Shown here: piece by piece, positions 8,463 to 17,082 of the stretch
Layout of the letters: the number at the start of each line of letters is the position of its first letter
Position numbering within the stretch: the stretch's first letter is position 1
NCBI RefSeq assembly: GCF_002835465.1
Contig: NZ_PIZM01000006.1
Location: 248,001 to 312,000 of the forward strand
Direction: 5' to 3'
DNA: 64,000 nt
From: Psychromonas sp. psych-6C06
Lineage (GTDB): Bacteria > Pseudomonadota > Gammaproteobacteria > Enterobacterales > Psychromonadaceae
The notes under the pieces: generated by a model
The model's database searches: none
What the model was told of the DNA's origin: nothing
What the model saw: only the letters and a program-made list of their open reading frames with translations
Made by a program: the position numbers and the translations under genes

Positions 8463-9896
8463 ATGAGTAATAATAAGCAAGCCAGTTGTCCCGCACTGTT
8501 TCTGGCAGCCCCTGCATCAGGGCAAGGAAAAACCACTATTACCGCTGCTATGGCGCGTTACTTTTCTGAGCAAGGTTATCGGGTGCGGGTCTTTAAAACT
8601 GGCCCAGATTATCTTGACCCGCAAATATTAGCACAGGCCTCCCATAGCCATGTTGAGCAGTTGGATATGTGGATGGCAGGTGAGCAATATTGCCAGCAAA
8701 AGCTTTATGAAGCAGCGCTTGAAGCGGATCTTATTTTAGTCGAAGGGGCAATGGGCTTATTTGATGGCGAGCCTTCTAGTGCCGATTTAGCATCACGTTT
8801 TAATATCCCCGTGGCGATTGTGATGGATGTTAAAGGGATGGCGCAAACGGCAGGGGCCATTGCTATCGGCTTAGCAAATTACCGAGCAGGCAAAGAAGAG
8901 CAGTTTAAATGCGCTGGTCTTATTGCGAATAATTGCAGTACAGATAGGCATGCACAATTAATTCGTGAGGCGCTTTGTGAGCATTTACCCTTGCTAGCCT
9001 GTTTGAAAAAAGATGATCATATTGCACTGCCTGAGCGTCATTTAGGGCTCGTGCAGGCCAGTGAAGTTGCCGAGCAGTTAGAACAAAAATTCACGGATGG
9101 ATGTGATTGGTTAATAGATGGTGTGGAGCGGGCACAGTCGCATAGCCCGCTTCTTGCTTTACCTAAGCCCGTCGATTTTTATGCTACACAAGCGATTGAC
9201 GTTAACTTGTTAGGCGATAATAAGTTAGGCGGTAAAAAAATTGCGATTGCCCGCGATAACGCTTTCAGTTTCATCTATCAAGCGAATACCCGTTTATTAG
9301 AGCAGATGGGGGCAAGCTTAGTTTATTTTTCACCGCTCTCGGATAGCACACTCCCAGAGGCGGACGCATTATGGCTACCCGGCGGTTACCCCGAGCTATA
9401 TGCAAAGCAATTGGCTGAAAATTATCCGCTACAGGAGCAACTGAGACGTTTTTATCTGGCAGATAAACCCATTTTGGCTGAGTGCGGAGGCTTCTTATAT
9501 TGCCTACACGAGTTAGTGGATTTAGAAAATCAGCATCACCAAATGTTAGGTCTGCTTAACGGGAAAGGTTCGATGTCGGGTAAGCGTGGATGTCAGGGGA
9601 TGCAAAAAGCGCGTTTACCAGAAGGGGATGTTCGTGGTCATGCACATCATCGTTCGCGTGCCATTATGTCCTGTGATGCGATCGGCTACGGGCAACGACA
9701 ACGTCACCCCGCTCCCGGTGAAGCGATCTATCGAGATAAAAAACTGACGGGAAGTTATTTACACCTGTTTTTCCCTTCTAATCCTGCTGTGATTGCAGAT
9801 CTTTTTTTAGGCAACTTACAAGCGGTTGATCGTCAGCAACTTAGCCAGTGGGAAAACTATCAATCGCCACAAAGTGCGTCTGTGGTGGGTGGTTAA
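8463..9896 (+). CDS. cbiA: Cobyrinate a,c-diamide synthase (CbiA/CobB)
   Basis: A 477-residue ATP-dependent amidotransferase that amidates the a and c side chains of the corrin ring using glutamine. The N-terminal half is the P-loop synthase domain (APASGQGKTT near 16-25, KTGPDYLDP, VEGAMGLFDG). The C-terminal half is a class I glutaminase-like domain with LPGGYPELYA and a nucleophile cysteine in ECGGFLY (Cys341), plus a late GSYLHLFF histidine. Length fits the family. It lies between the chelatase ATPase and cbiD in one transcription unit. Confidence 0.94.
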   Translation: MSNNKQASCPALFLAAPASGQGKTTITAAMARYFSEQGYRVRVFKTGPDYLDPQILAQASHSHVEQLDMWMAGEQYCQQKLYEAALEADLILVEGAMGLFDGEPSSADLASRFNIPVAIVMDVKGMAQTAGAIAIGLANYRAGKEEQFKCAGLIANNCSTDRHAQLIREALCEHLPLLACLKKDDHIALPERHLGLVQASEVAEQLEQKFTDGCDWLIDGVERAQSHSPLLALPKPVDFYATQAIDVNLLGDNKLGGKKIAIARDNAFSFIYQANTRLLEQMGASLVYFSPLSDSTLPEADALWLPGGYPELYAKQLAENYPLQEQLRRFYLADKPILAECGGFLYCLHELVDLENQHHQMLGLLNGKGSMSGKRGCQGMQKARLPEGDVRGHAHHRSRAIMSCDAIGYGQRQRHPAPGEAIYRDKKLTGSYLHLFFPSNPAVIADLFLGNLQAVDRQQLSQWENYQSPQSASVVGG

Positions 9897-9901
9897 CGAC
9901 T

Positions 9902-11044
9902 ATGTGGCCTGAATCGAGCGAAAGCCAACAACCATTACGAAATGGTTTAACCACAGGAAGCTGCGCGACTGCTTGCTGTGTGGCTGCCGCGCGTGCGTTA
10001 TTAGCAGACAAACAACCTGCGACGGTTGAGGTGAGCTTACCCCGTGGCGAGAAGGTCAACCTTAGTATTCTTGAATATAGCGCCATAGAGCGAGGCATTC
10101 GAACCGCGACAGTCAAAGATGCAGGAGACGATCCAGATGCAACTCATGGCGCCACGCTGTTTGTTGAACTGCGCTTAACTGTGCAACCGGGCATTGTTTT
10201 TAAAGCCGCCACTGGTGTTGGCACGGTCACGCGAGAGGGGCTGGTGTTAGATATTGGAGAGCCTGCAATTAATCCTGTGCCACGTCAAATGATGCGCAAC
10301 CATCTGCAACATTATGCACACACTTACCATTATCAAGGTGGATTTGAAGTGTCCGTTGGTATTGAGAACGGTGAGCAGATCGCCAAGCACACCATGAATG
10401 GTCGTTTAGGCATTATTGGTGGATTATCTATTTTAGGTACGACCGGCATTGTGCGCCCTTACTCTTGCTCTGCTTACATTGCCTCTATCCATCAGGGTAT
10501 CGATGTTGCACGTGCCAATGAATTTACTCACCTTGCGGCTTCAACGGGCATTGCCAGTGAACGCGCAATTAAAGATCACTATCAAATGCATGAAATCAGC
10601 CTGATTGAGATGGGTGATTTTGTCGGGGCGATGCTCAAATATCTGCGACGCGAAAAGATAGATAGTCGTACTGGCAAGCAGATCAAAAAGTTAAGTATCA
10701 GTGCCGGGTTTGGCAAGTTGACCAAGCTCGCGAATGGGCATTTAGATTTAAACAGTCGCCAATCAAGTATCGACTTTCAACAATTAGCAGACATTGCAGG
10801 CATGTTAGGCGCATCAGCTTCGCTACAAAATGAGCTCCTGAACGCTAATACCAGTATCGAAGTATTAAATAAAAGCAACGCCGTTGGGCTTGATATCGCG
10901 ACGGTCATTTGCAAAAACGCCTTGGCCGTCGCGCGCAATATTGTGCATGAGTCGATTGATATAGAAGTGTGGGCCGTGGATAGAAAAGGGTTATTTGTCG
11001 CTAATTCATATGGGCATACATTTAAAAAAGGAATAAAACAGTGA
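9902..11044 (+). CDS. cbiD: Cobalt-precorrin-5B C1-methyltransferase (CbiD)
   Basis: A 380-residue CbiD: LRNGLTTGSCATA near the start, TVKDAGDDPDATHG, and a glycine-rich GTTGIVRPYS segment are all family hallmarks. CbiD uses SAM to methylate C1 in the oxygen-independent branch. A longer frame from an upstream GTG at 9848 exists, but it would overlap cbiA by 49 bp. I chose the ATG at 9902, six bases after the cbiA stop, because the conserved block then begins near residue 13 as usual. The end overlaps the next GTG start by 4 bp. Confidence 0.92.
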   Translation: MWPESSESQQPLRNGLTTGSCATACCVAAARALLADKQPATVEVSLPRGEKVNLSILEYSAIERGIRTATVKDAGDDPDATHGATLFVELRLTVQPGIVFKAATGVGTVTREGLVLDIGEPAINPVPRQMMRNHLQHYAHTYHYQGGFEVSVGIENGEQIAKHTMNGRLGIIGGLSILGTTGIVRPYSCSAYIASIHQGIDVARANEFTHLAASTGIASERAIKDHYQMHEISLIEMGDFVGAMLKYLRREKIDSRTGKQIKKLSISAGFGKLTKLANGHLDLNSRQSSIDFQQLADIAGMLGASASLQNELLNANTSIEVLNKSNAVGLDIATVICKNALAVARNIVHESIDIEVWAVDRKGLFVANSYGHTFKKGIKQ

Positions 11045-11793
11045 AAGTGTTAGTGATTGGTGGCACTGCTGATGGGCGCTATCTAGCAACAGAGCTACAT
11101 GAATTAGGTTTTAATGTTACCTACAGCATCGCAGGTATCGTACGTCAGACAAATTTAGCTTGTCCCGTTATCAGTGGCGGTTTTACTCAGTTTGGTGGTC
11201 TCGCACAATATGTTATCGACAATAATATTACCCACCTTGTCGATGTAACACACCCTTTTGCACAAACAATGAGTAATACCATTGCTGAGGTGAGTGCGGG
11301 TTTCTCATTACCATCAATCCGATTTCATCGTAAACAATGGTCGCAGAAAGAAAATGATCAGTGGATTGAGGTCACGCACTGGGATGAAGTGATACAAAAA
11401 ATGGCGAACCATAGATCTGTGTTTATTACTTCAGGGCAAATAAGCCAAACAGTGATTGATAAAATCGCCACAAAAGTTGAAAACATATTCATTCGGACGG
11501 CAATGCCACTAAAGATAAATTTACCTGATAATGTGACTTGGATTAAAGCGATTGGCCCCTTTCAATTAACGAATGAACAACAACTGATTAAACAATATCA
11601 GATAGATGCCATTATCAGTAAAAACAGTGGTGGCGATGCGACCTACGCTAAGATCCAAGCCGCTGCCGATGCTGGTATTCCCGTTTATCAATTCAAACGT
11701 CCTCAACTTTTACCCACATTATACCAATTCGAAGATGCAGTCAGTTGCTTAAAACTACTGTTTTGCTTTAAAGGGGCAACCAGTGAAATTTGA
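11041..11793 (+). CDS. cbiJ: Precorrin-6A reductase (CbiJ/CobK)
   Basis: A 250-residue NADPH-dependent reductase of the corrin ring. It starts with a Rossmann-like VLVIGGTADGR, followed by GIVRQTNLACPVISGGF and LVDVTHPFA, which match the CobK/CbiJ signature. The ISKNSGGDATYAKI segment near the C-terminus is also typical. The start is GTG, overlapping the cbiD stop (GTGA), so translational coupling is likely. Length fits the family. Confidence 0.92.
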   Translation: MKVLVIGGTADGRYLATELHELGFNVTYSIAGIVRQTNLACPVISGGFTQFGGLAQYVIDNNITHLVDVTHPFAQTMSNTIAEVSAGFSLPSIRFHRKQWSQKENDQWIEVTHWDEVIQKMANHRSVFITSGQISQTVIDKIATKVENIFIRTAMPLKINLPDNVTWIKAIGPFQLTNEQQLIKQYQIDAIISKNSGGDATYAKIQAAADAGIPVYQFKRPQLLPTLYQFEDAVSCLKLLFCFKGATSEI

Positions 11794-12424
11794 TTATATC
11801 CACGATCCTATGTTGATCGAGCAAGAGAGCTTTCGCCAAATTAGAGCCTTAACCGAGCTACAACAATTATCATTACAAGAGCAGCAAGTGGTGATGCGAA
11901 TCGTGCACAGTGTTGGTATTCCAGCTGTTGCAGCGCAGGTGCGTTTTAGCGATTTGGCTTGTCATGCTGGTATGCAAGCTTTGCAGCAAGGAGCGCCAAT
12001 TCTGTGTGATGTCGAGATGGTCAAGCAAGGTATTACGAAACGTATGATCCAAACCGAGCCGTTGTGTTTTTTAAATCATCCGGATGTGCCCGAGCGTGCT
12101 AAAGCGACGGGGGAAACGCGCACAATGGCGGCTTTAACTGCTTGGTTACCTTATTTAGCTGGCAGTGTGGTGGTTATCGGTAATGCACCAACGGCACTGT
12201 TTCGATTATTAGAGATGATTGCTCAAGGAGCGCCTAAACCCGCACTGATTATTGGCATGCCGGTCGGGTTTGTTGGCGCTGCTGAATCTAAACAAGCACT
12301 TTGGGATTGTCACCAGCAACTCGGTATTGAGTGTATTACCTTACTGGGTCGTGAGGGAGGTAGCGCGGTTTCAAGTGCAAGTTGTAATGCTTTATTGCGC
12401 TGTATTAAAGGCGAAATTTACTGA
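11783..12424 (+). CDS. cbiC: Precorrin-8X methylmutase (CbiC/CobH)
   Basis: A 213-residue CbiC/CobH family protein that moves the C11 methyl group to C12 to give hydrogenobyrinic/cobyrinic acid. An N-terminal segment VVMRIVHSVGIP holds the expected catalytic histidine. AILCDVEMV-like (PILCDVEMVKQGI), GNAPTALF and GMPVGFVGAAESK are family motifs. It begins at GTG 11783, overlapping cbiJ by 11 bp, and its TGA shares a base with the cbiET start. Confidence 0.93.
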   Translation: MKFDYIHDPMLIEQESFRQIRALTELQQLSLQEQQVVMRIVHSVGIPAVAAQVRFSDLACHAGMQALQQGAPILCDVEMVKQGITKRMIQTEPLCFLNHPDVPERAKATGETRTMAALTAWLPYLAGSVVVIGNAPTALFRLLEMIAQGAPKPALIIGMPVGFVGAAESKQALWDCHQQLGIECITLLGREGGSAVSSASCNALLRCIKGEIY

Positions 12425-13698
12425 TGTTAGACACGCATAATAAACAACATATTTCGGTATTAGGATTAGGTGTCGCTGAAGATGCGCTATTAAGTGAGCA
12501 GGCAATATGCGCATTAGCGCAGGCCGATTTAGTGATTGGATCAGCGCGCCAATTACAAACATTGAGTAAATTACTTGGCTCACAAAAAACCGCACTGTTA
12601 CCTAAATTAGCACAATTAAAAGTCTTAATTGAAAGCGCGCAAAATGTGCTTATTTTAGGCTCTGGTGATCCGCTCTATTACGGCATTGGTACGTGGATAA
12701 GTAAACAGTTTAGTGAGGCAAACGTACAATTTTTCCCTGCAGTCTCGAGTCTGACACAGGCTTGTCATTGTTTAGGTTTCGCGCAGCAAGATATGAATGT
12801 CGTGAGCTTACACGGTCGCCCTTTAGCTAAATTAAAGGTCGCATTAAAAGCGCAGCAAACACTCTTGTTGTTAACCGATAAACACAGCCAACCGCAACAC
12901 ATTGCAGCTGTTTGTGTTGAAACGGGGTTTAACGATGCGCAGATTATCGTCTGTGAACGCCTTGGTTATACAGAGCAAAAAATATCGACGTTTAGTGTGC
13001 TGCAGTTAATTGAAAGTCCTCAATGCTTCGATACGTTGCACGTGACTTTTGTTGTTTGTGGAAATAATCAAGGCTATTTACCGACATTTCCAGGTATTAA
13101 AGATGAACATTTTGAGACTGGTGAATTAGGCGCTAAAGGCATGATCACTAAGCGCGAGGTACGTTTAGCAATACTGTCATTATTACAATTGCAAAAAAAC
13201 GATCTTGTCTGGGATATTGGCGCAGGTTGTGGTGGTGTGGCGGTTGAACTTGCCTATTGGCAGCCGTTGGCACGCATTTATGCCATTGAACATAACGAAA
13301 AGCGTTTTGATTGCTTACAACAAAACCAACAAAAATTTGGTGTGGTGAGTAATCTAATCCCGACTTTTGGTCGTGCTCCCGCTGTTTTATCTGAATTATC
13401 TGAATTACCTCACGCGAATAAAATCTTTATCGGTGGCAGCGATGGTGAGTTACCGACGTTGCTGGACTCTCTATGGCAAGGCTTGCCCGAGGGCGGTCAA
13501 ATCGTTGTTTCTGCGGTAATGGAACAAACCAAGTTTCAATGTTTTGATTTTTATAGGCAACGCGCCGAACAAGATGATTGTTGTTCTGAAACCCTACAGA
13601 TCGCGATAAACAAAGGTGCAACCTTAGCGGGGCAGTTAATTTATCGTCCTGCGTTACCCGTCAATCTATTTAGTTTTATTAAAAGGAGTGTTTCATGA
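12424..13698 (+). CDS. cbiET: Precorrin-6B C5,15-methyltransferase, CbiE-CbiT fusion (CobL type)
   Basis: A 424-residue fusion. Residues ~10-205 are a CbiE-like tetrapyrrole methylase domain (ISVLGLGVAED, LGSGDPLYYGIG). Residues ~235-420 are a CbiT-like Rossmann methyltransferase with the SAM motif VWDIGAGCGGVAVEL near residue 262 and a GGSDGELP loop. The fused enzyme methylates C5 and C15 and decarboxylates the C12 acetate. Fusion is the usual CobL arrangement, in contrast to separate cbiE and cbiT in Salmonella. It overlaps both neighbours by a few bases. Confidence 0.94.
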   Translation: MLDTHNKQHISVLGLGVAEDALLSEQAICALAQADLVIGSARQLQTLSKLLGSQKTALLPKLAQLKVLIESAQNVLILGSGDPLYYGIGTWISKQFSEANVQFFPAVSSLTQACHCLGFAQQDMNVVSLHGRPLAKLKVALKAQQTLLLLTDKHSQPQHIAAVCVETGFNDAQIIVCERLGYTEQKISTFSVLQLIESPQCFDTLHVTFVVCGNNQGYLPTFPGIKDEHFETGELGAKGMITKREVRLAILSLLQLQKNDLVWDIGAGCGGVAVELAYWQPLARIYAIEHNEKRFDCLQQNQQKFGVVSNLIPTFGRAPAVLSELSELPHANKIFIGGSDGELPTLLDSLWQGLPEGGQIVVSAVMEQTKFQCFDFYRQRAEQDDCCSETLQIAINKGATLAGQLIYRPALPVNLFSFIKRSVS

Positions 13699-14423
13699 GT
13701 GCGTTGTTTATTGGCGTGGGCGTTGGGCCGGGCGACCCGGAGTTATTAACTCTTAAAGCCTTTCGCGCTATCCAAGCAGCTGATGTTATCTGCTATTTAG
13801 AAAATGAAGCGGGTGAGTCACAGGCCTTAAATATTGCAGTTGAAGCATTAAAAAATCCCATTAAAACGCAGCAACATCTAGGGGTGCGCTTTGCGATGTC
13901 GCGTGAGCGCATTGCCGCGAATCGTGCTTACGACAAAGCCATTACACAAATTCAAGCAGAGCTTTGCCTTGGTAAAACCGTGGTGTTTTTATGCGAAGGT
14001 GATCCATTGTTTTTTGGCTCTTTTACCTATTTATTAGAGCGCCTAGAAAACCAATATGACTCACAAGTGATTCCAGGGATTCCTGCCTTTGTCGCAGCAA
14101 CCGCCACACTACAATTACCGTTAACGGTATTAAAGCAGTCCTTTGCGGTGATTACAGGGCGCCACAGTGATGAGAAAATTAAAACCGCTTTACTAGAGCA
14201 TGATGCCATCGTGATTATGAAGGCTGGCATTGAACGTCCTCGTTTACTGGCATTACTTAAAGAAACAAACCGTTTTGATGATGGCCATTATTTGGAATAT
14301 ATCAGTCGTGATAATCAAAAAGTGATCACTGACCTAACGCAGCTAGAAAACAAAGTGGGCCCATATTTCTCATTATTTGTAATAACCCGACCTGAGAAAA
14401 CAACAGGGGAGTTAATACGATGA
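13695..14423 (+). CDS. cbiL: Precorrin-2 C20-methyltransferase (CbiL/CobI)
   Basis: A 242-residue tetrapyrrole methylase with GVGVGPGDPELLTLKA at its start, the CEGDPLFFGSF motif and VIPGIPAFVAA, matching CbiL/CobI rather than the C11 or C17 enzymes. It methylates C20 of (cobalt-)precorrin-2, the branch point into corrin synthesis. RBS AAAAGGAGTG is well placed. The gene overlaps cbiET and cbiG by 4 bp each. Confidence 0.93.
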   Translation: MSALFIGVGVGPGDPELLTLKAFRAIQAADVICYLENEAGESQALNIAVEALKNPIKTQQHLGVRFAMSRERIAANRAYDKAITQIQAELCLGKTVVFLCEGDPLFFGSFTYLLERLENQYDSQVIPGIPAFVAATATLQLPLTVLKQSFAVITGRHSDEKIKTALLEHDAIVIMKAGIERPRLLALLKETNRFDDGHYLEYISRDNQKVITDLTQLENKVGPYFSLFVITRPEKTTGELIR

Positions 14424-15175
14424 TACGCATCATCTGCTTAACAGAGCCGGGTTTACAACTTGGCAAACGATTAAACAAAGTCTTAATAAACAGCGAGATT
14501 AGTTTTAAAGCACAGCCTTTTAAAGAAACAGTGCAAGGCTATTTTGAACAGGGTGAACAACTGATCTTTATTTGTGCCACGGGCATTGTGATGCGCACCT
14601 TGGCACCTGTTATCAAAGACAAACACAGCGACCCAGCTGTGTTAGTACTTGATGAGTTAGGTAAGTTTGTGATTCCACTGTTATCTGGTCACGAAGGGGG
14701 GGCGAATGAGTTTGCTCGCCAAGTCGCTGAGTTACTTAAAAGCCAGTTGGTTATTACCACTGCAAATAACTATTTAAAACCTGTTTACGTCGTTGGCATG
14801 GGGTGCGAGCGACATTGCCCTGAGTCTGTATTACAGGGGTTATTAGATGAATGTTTATTAAAAGCAGGCTTAAACATTGCCGATATTAGCGCCATTTGTA
14901 GTATCGATATTAAAGGTGATGAATTGGGGCTTATTTCTTTAGCGAGTAACTTAGAAAAGCCTTATTTGACCTTTGATACAACACAACTCGCACAAGTTGA
15001 AGATCGTCTATCAACTAAATCCGATTACATTTTTAACACCGTCGGCGTTTATGGCGTAGCGGAATCTGCCGCGCTGTATCAAGCACAAGTAGCGACCGGG
15101 AATTGCAGTGAATTGGTCTTAAACAAAAACAAGAATAAACAGGCGACATGCGCGATAGCCAGATCATACAGCTAG
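14420..15175 (+). CDS. cbiG: Cobalt-precorrin-5A hydrolase (CbiG), short form
   Basis: A 251-residue CbiG that opens the ring lactone and releases the C20 carbon as acetaldehyde in the oxygen-independent pathway. The N-terminal domain has ICATGIVMRTLAP and PLLSGHEGGANEFA. The C-terminal domain has GMGCERHCPE and ends near CAIARSYS. Compared with typical ~320-360-residue CbiG it lacks most of the middle region, so the two conserved domains are almost directly joined. The stop codon lies inside the first unit of a GCTAGAA-type repeat array. Confidence 0.88.
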   Translation: MIRIICLTEPGLQLGKRLNKVLINSEISFKAQPFKETVQGYFEQGEQLIFICATGIVMRTLAPVIKDKHSDPAVLVLDELGKFVIPLLSGHEGGANEFARQVAELLKSQLVITTANNYLKPVYVVGMGCERHCPESVLQGLLDECLLKAGLNIADISAICSIDIKGDELGLISLASNLEKPYLTFDTTQLAQVEDRLSTKSDYIFNTVGVYGVAESAALYQAQVATGNCSELVLNKNKNKQATCAIARSYS

Positions 15176-15281
15176 AAAGCCTGAACGCTAGAAGCTGAAG
15201 GCTAGAAGCTGGAATGCTAGAAAGCTAGAACGCTTCAAGCCTTAACGCCTTCAGGCATCTTTGTCTTCGAGCCTTAACGTA
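15171..15281 (+). repeat. GCTAGAAG-type repeat array between cbiG and cbiH
   Basis: About four irregular direct units of 14-16 bases (GCTAGAAAGCCTGAAC, GCTAGAAGCTGAAG, GCTAGAAGCTGGAAT, GCTAGAAAGCTAGAAC) are followed by units in opposite orientation (GCTTCAAGCCTTAAC, GCCTTCAGGC). Direct and inverted halves can pair in RNA. It supplies the cbiG stop codon and fills nearly the whole 126-bp gap. Confidence 0.75.
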
Positions 15282-15301
15282 TTATTAAATATGGGAAAAT
15301 T

Positions 15302-16087
15302 ATGAGTAATAAAAAACAACTTTTTGTCGTGGGGATGGGACCTGGCGATGCTGATTTAGTGGCACCCAAGGCACTGAAAGCGATTCACCAAAGCACCGAC
15401 CTTGTCGCTTATGGCCTGTATTTAGACCTGCTGGGTAGCGCATGTGATAACAAAATACATCACGATTTACCCCTAGGTGAAGAGATTGGGCGCGCACGGT
15501 TAGCGCTAGATTTAGCGGCTAGCGGTAAAACCACGGCATTAATTTCTAGTGGTGATATTGGTATTTATGCCATGGCGACATTAGTTTTTGAATTACTCGA
15601 TAGACAGTTGCAGGGGCTTGAAAATCATCCTGAATGGTTGGATGTGGAGATCGATGTGATTGCCGGCATTTCAGCGATGCAGGCAGGAGCGAGTCGTATC
15701 GGTGCAATGCTAGGTCATGATTTTTGTACGGTCAGTTTGTCCGATTTACTCACACCATGGGAAACCATTAATAAACGTATTCACAGTGCGGGTGAAGGCG
15801 ACTTTGTTATCTCGTTTTATAACCCTGTATCTAAAAAGCGAGATTGGCAGCTTAACCATGCGCGTGATGTGTTACTGAAATATCGCCCCGCTTCAACACC
15901 GGTTTTATTAGGTCGTCAATTAACGCGCGCAGATGAATCAATTCGTATTATTCGCCTTGATGAACTCGATGCAAAAGATGTCGATATGTTTACGTTAGTG
16001 AGTGTTGGCAATAGTGAATCGAAACATATTATCAACGGCACGCGAGAATGGGTATATACCCCTCGCGGCTATAAAAAGAAGCTTTAA
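15302..16087 (+). CDS. cbiH: Precorrin-3B C17-methyltransferase (CbiH/CobJ)
   Basis: A 261-residue tetrapyrrole methylase: FVVGMGPGDADLVAPKA, then VAYGLYLDLL, SSGDIGIYAMA, VIAGISAMQAGASRIGA and FYNPVSKKR, all typical of CobJ/CbiH. The enzyme methylates C17 with ring contraction. Unlike the rest of the locus, it overlaps no neighbour. Both sides are spacers filled with related GCTAGAAGG-type repeats, so the gene sits as an island in an otherwise overlapping operon. Confidence 0.93.
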   Translation: MSNKKQLFVVGMGPGDADLVAPKALKAIHQSTDLVAYGLYLDLLGSACDNKIHHDLPLGEEIGRARLALDLAASGKTTALISSGDIGIYAMATLVFELLDRQLQGLENHPEWLDVEIDVIAGISAMQAGASRIGAMLGHDFCTVSLSDLLTPWETINKRIHSAGEGDFVISFYNPVSKKRDWQLNHARDVLLKYRPASTPVLLGRQLTRADESIRIIRLDELDAKDVDMFTLVSVGNSESKHIINGTREWVYTPRGYKKKL

Positions 16088-16095
16088 GGGAAATA

Positions 16096-16260
16096 GCTAG
16101 AAGGCAAGGAACGCTTGAAGGCAAGGAATGCTCGAAGGCAGGAACGCTTGAAGGCAAGGAATGCTAGAAGGCAAGGAACGCTTGAAGGCTGGAAGGAATT
16201 ATAGCCTTCAAGCTTCTAGCCTTTTAGCTTTTAACCTTCTGGCTTTTAGTTTTTAGCATT
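16096..16260 (+). repeat. 17-nt tandem repeat array with inverted tail between cbiH and cbiF
   Basis: Six direct units close to GCTAGAAGGCAAGGAAC (variants GCTTGAAGGCAAGGAAT, GCTCGAAGGCAGGAAC) run from 16096 to ~16190, then inverted units follow to 16260. GCTTGAAGGC (16180-16189) pairs perfectly with GCCTTCAAGC (16204-16213) around a 14-base loop, and the pairing can extend outward through GGCTAGAAG-like segments. It fills the spacer up to the cbiF ribosome binding site. Confidence 0.85.
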
Positions 16261-16278
16261 ATTTAAAAAGGAAGAGAA

Positions 16279-17082
16279 ATGACTGTTTATTTTATCGGTG
16301 CAGGTCCGGGTGATCCTGAATTGATGACCCTTAAAGGGGCGCGTTTATTAAAGCAGTGCCCGGTGGTGTTGTATGCCGGATCATTGATTCCGCGTGAAAT
16401 ATTACAAACAGTAGAGGACACCGCAGAGCTGATTGTTGATACCGCCAAAATTAACCTTGATGAGATGGAGGCTTATTTTGTTGAGGCTGCCAGTGCCGGT
16501 AAGGATGTTGCGCGTCTTCAATGTGGCGACCCTGCCTTGTATGGCGCCATTGCAGAGCAAATTCGTCGTCTTGAAAAACATGGCATTGATTATCAAGTAG
16601 TACCGGGCGTGAGCGCCATGGCTGCATCGGCTGCCTATTTAGGCAAAGAGTTAACCCTTTCTGGTGTCTCACAAACGGTGATCATGACTCGTTATGAGGG
16701 CAAAACCCCTTTCCCAGAGCGTGAGCGTTTGCCGCAACTCGCACAAAGTGGCGCGACTTTGGCGATTCATCTTGGCATCACCAAAATTCGTAAAATAGTG
16801 GCGGAACTTATCCCTCATTATGGCGAAGATTGTCCGGTTGCTGTGTGTTATCGAAGCTCATGGCCAGATCAAGATAAAGTCACTGGCACGCTGGCAGATA
16901 TTAGCGACAAAGTAGAAGCAAAGGGCTTTAAATTAACCGCACTTATTTTAGTCGGTCATGTATTAGATACTGATAATTTTCAAGATTCTTATCTTTACCA
17001 TAAAGATAAACCCAACATTTTCCGTCGCCGTAAAGGCGCACTATCCATTGAACAATTAGAGGCTCAAAATGTCATCAAATAA
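16279..17082 (+). CDS. cbiF: Precorrin-4 C11-methyltransferase (CbiF/CobM)
   Basis: A 267-residue tetrapyrrole methylase with VYFIGAGPGDPELMTLKGA, VLYAGSLIP, RLQCGDPALYGAIAEQ and VVPGVSAMAASAAYLGKE, which identify CobM/CbiF. It adds the C11 methyl group. The site AGGAAGAG lies seven bases before the ATG. The C-terminus overlaps cobW by 14 bp. Confidence 0.95.
   Translation: MTVYFIGAGPGDPELMTLKGARLLKQCPVVLYAGSLIPREILQTVEDTAELIVDTAKINLDEMEAYFVEAASAGKDVARLQCGDPALYGAIAEQIRRLEKHGIDYQVVPGVSAMAASAAYLGKELTLSGVSQTVIMTRYEGKTPFPERERLPQLAQSGATLAIHLGITKIRKIVAELIPHYGEDCPVAVCYRSSWPDQDKVTGTLADISDKVEAKGFKLTALILVGHVLDTDNFQDSYLYHKDKPNIFRRRKGALSIEQLEAQNVIK

Noticed and set aside
9848-9901. Upstream GTG start for cbiD
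   Set aside because: It would overlap cbiA by 49 bp, add residues not typical of CbiD, and ignore the ATG at 9902 just after the cbiA stop.
16096-16260. CRISPR array candidate
   Set aside because: The ~17-nt units are directly joined with no unique spacers, and they turn into inverted units. No cas gene is near. This is a simple tandem/inverted repeat.
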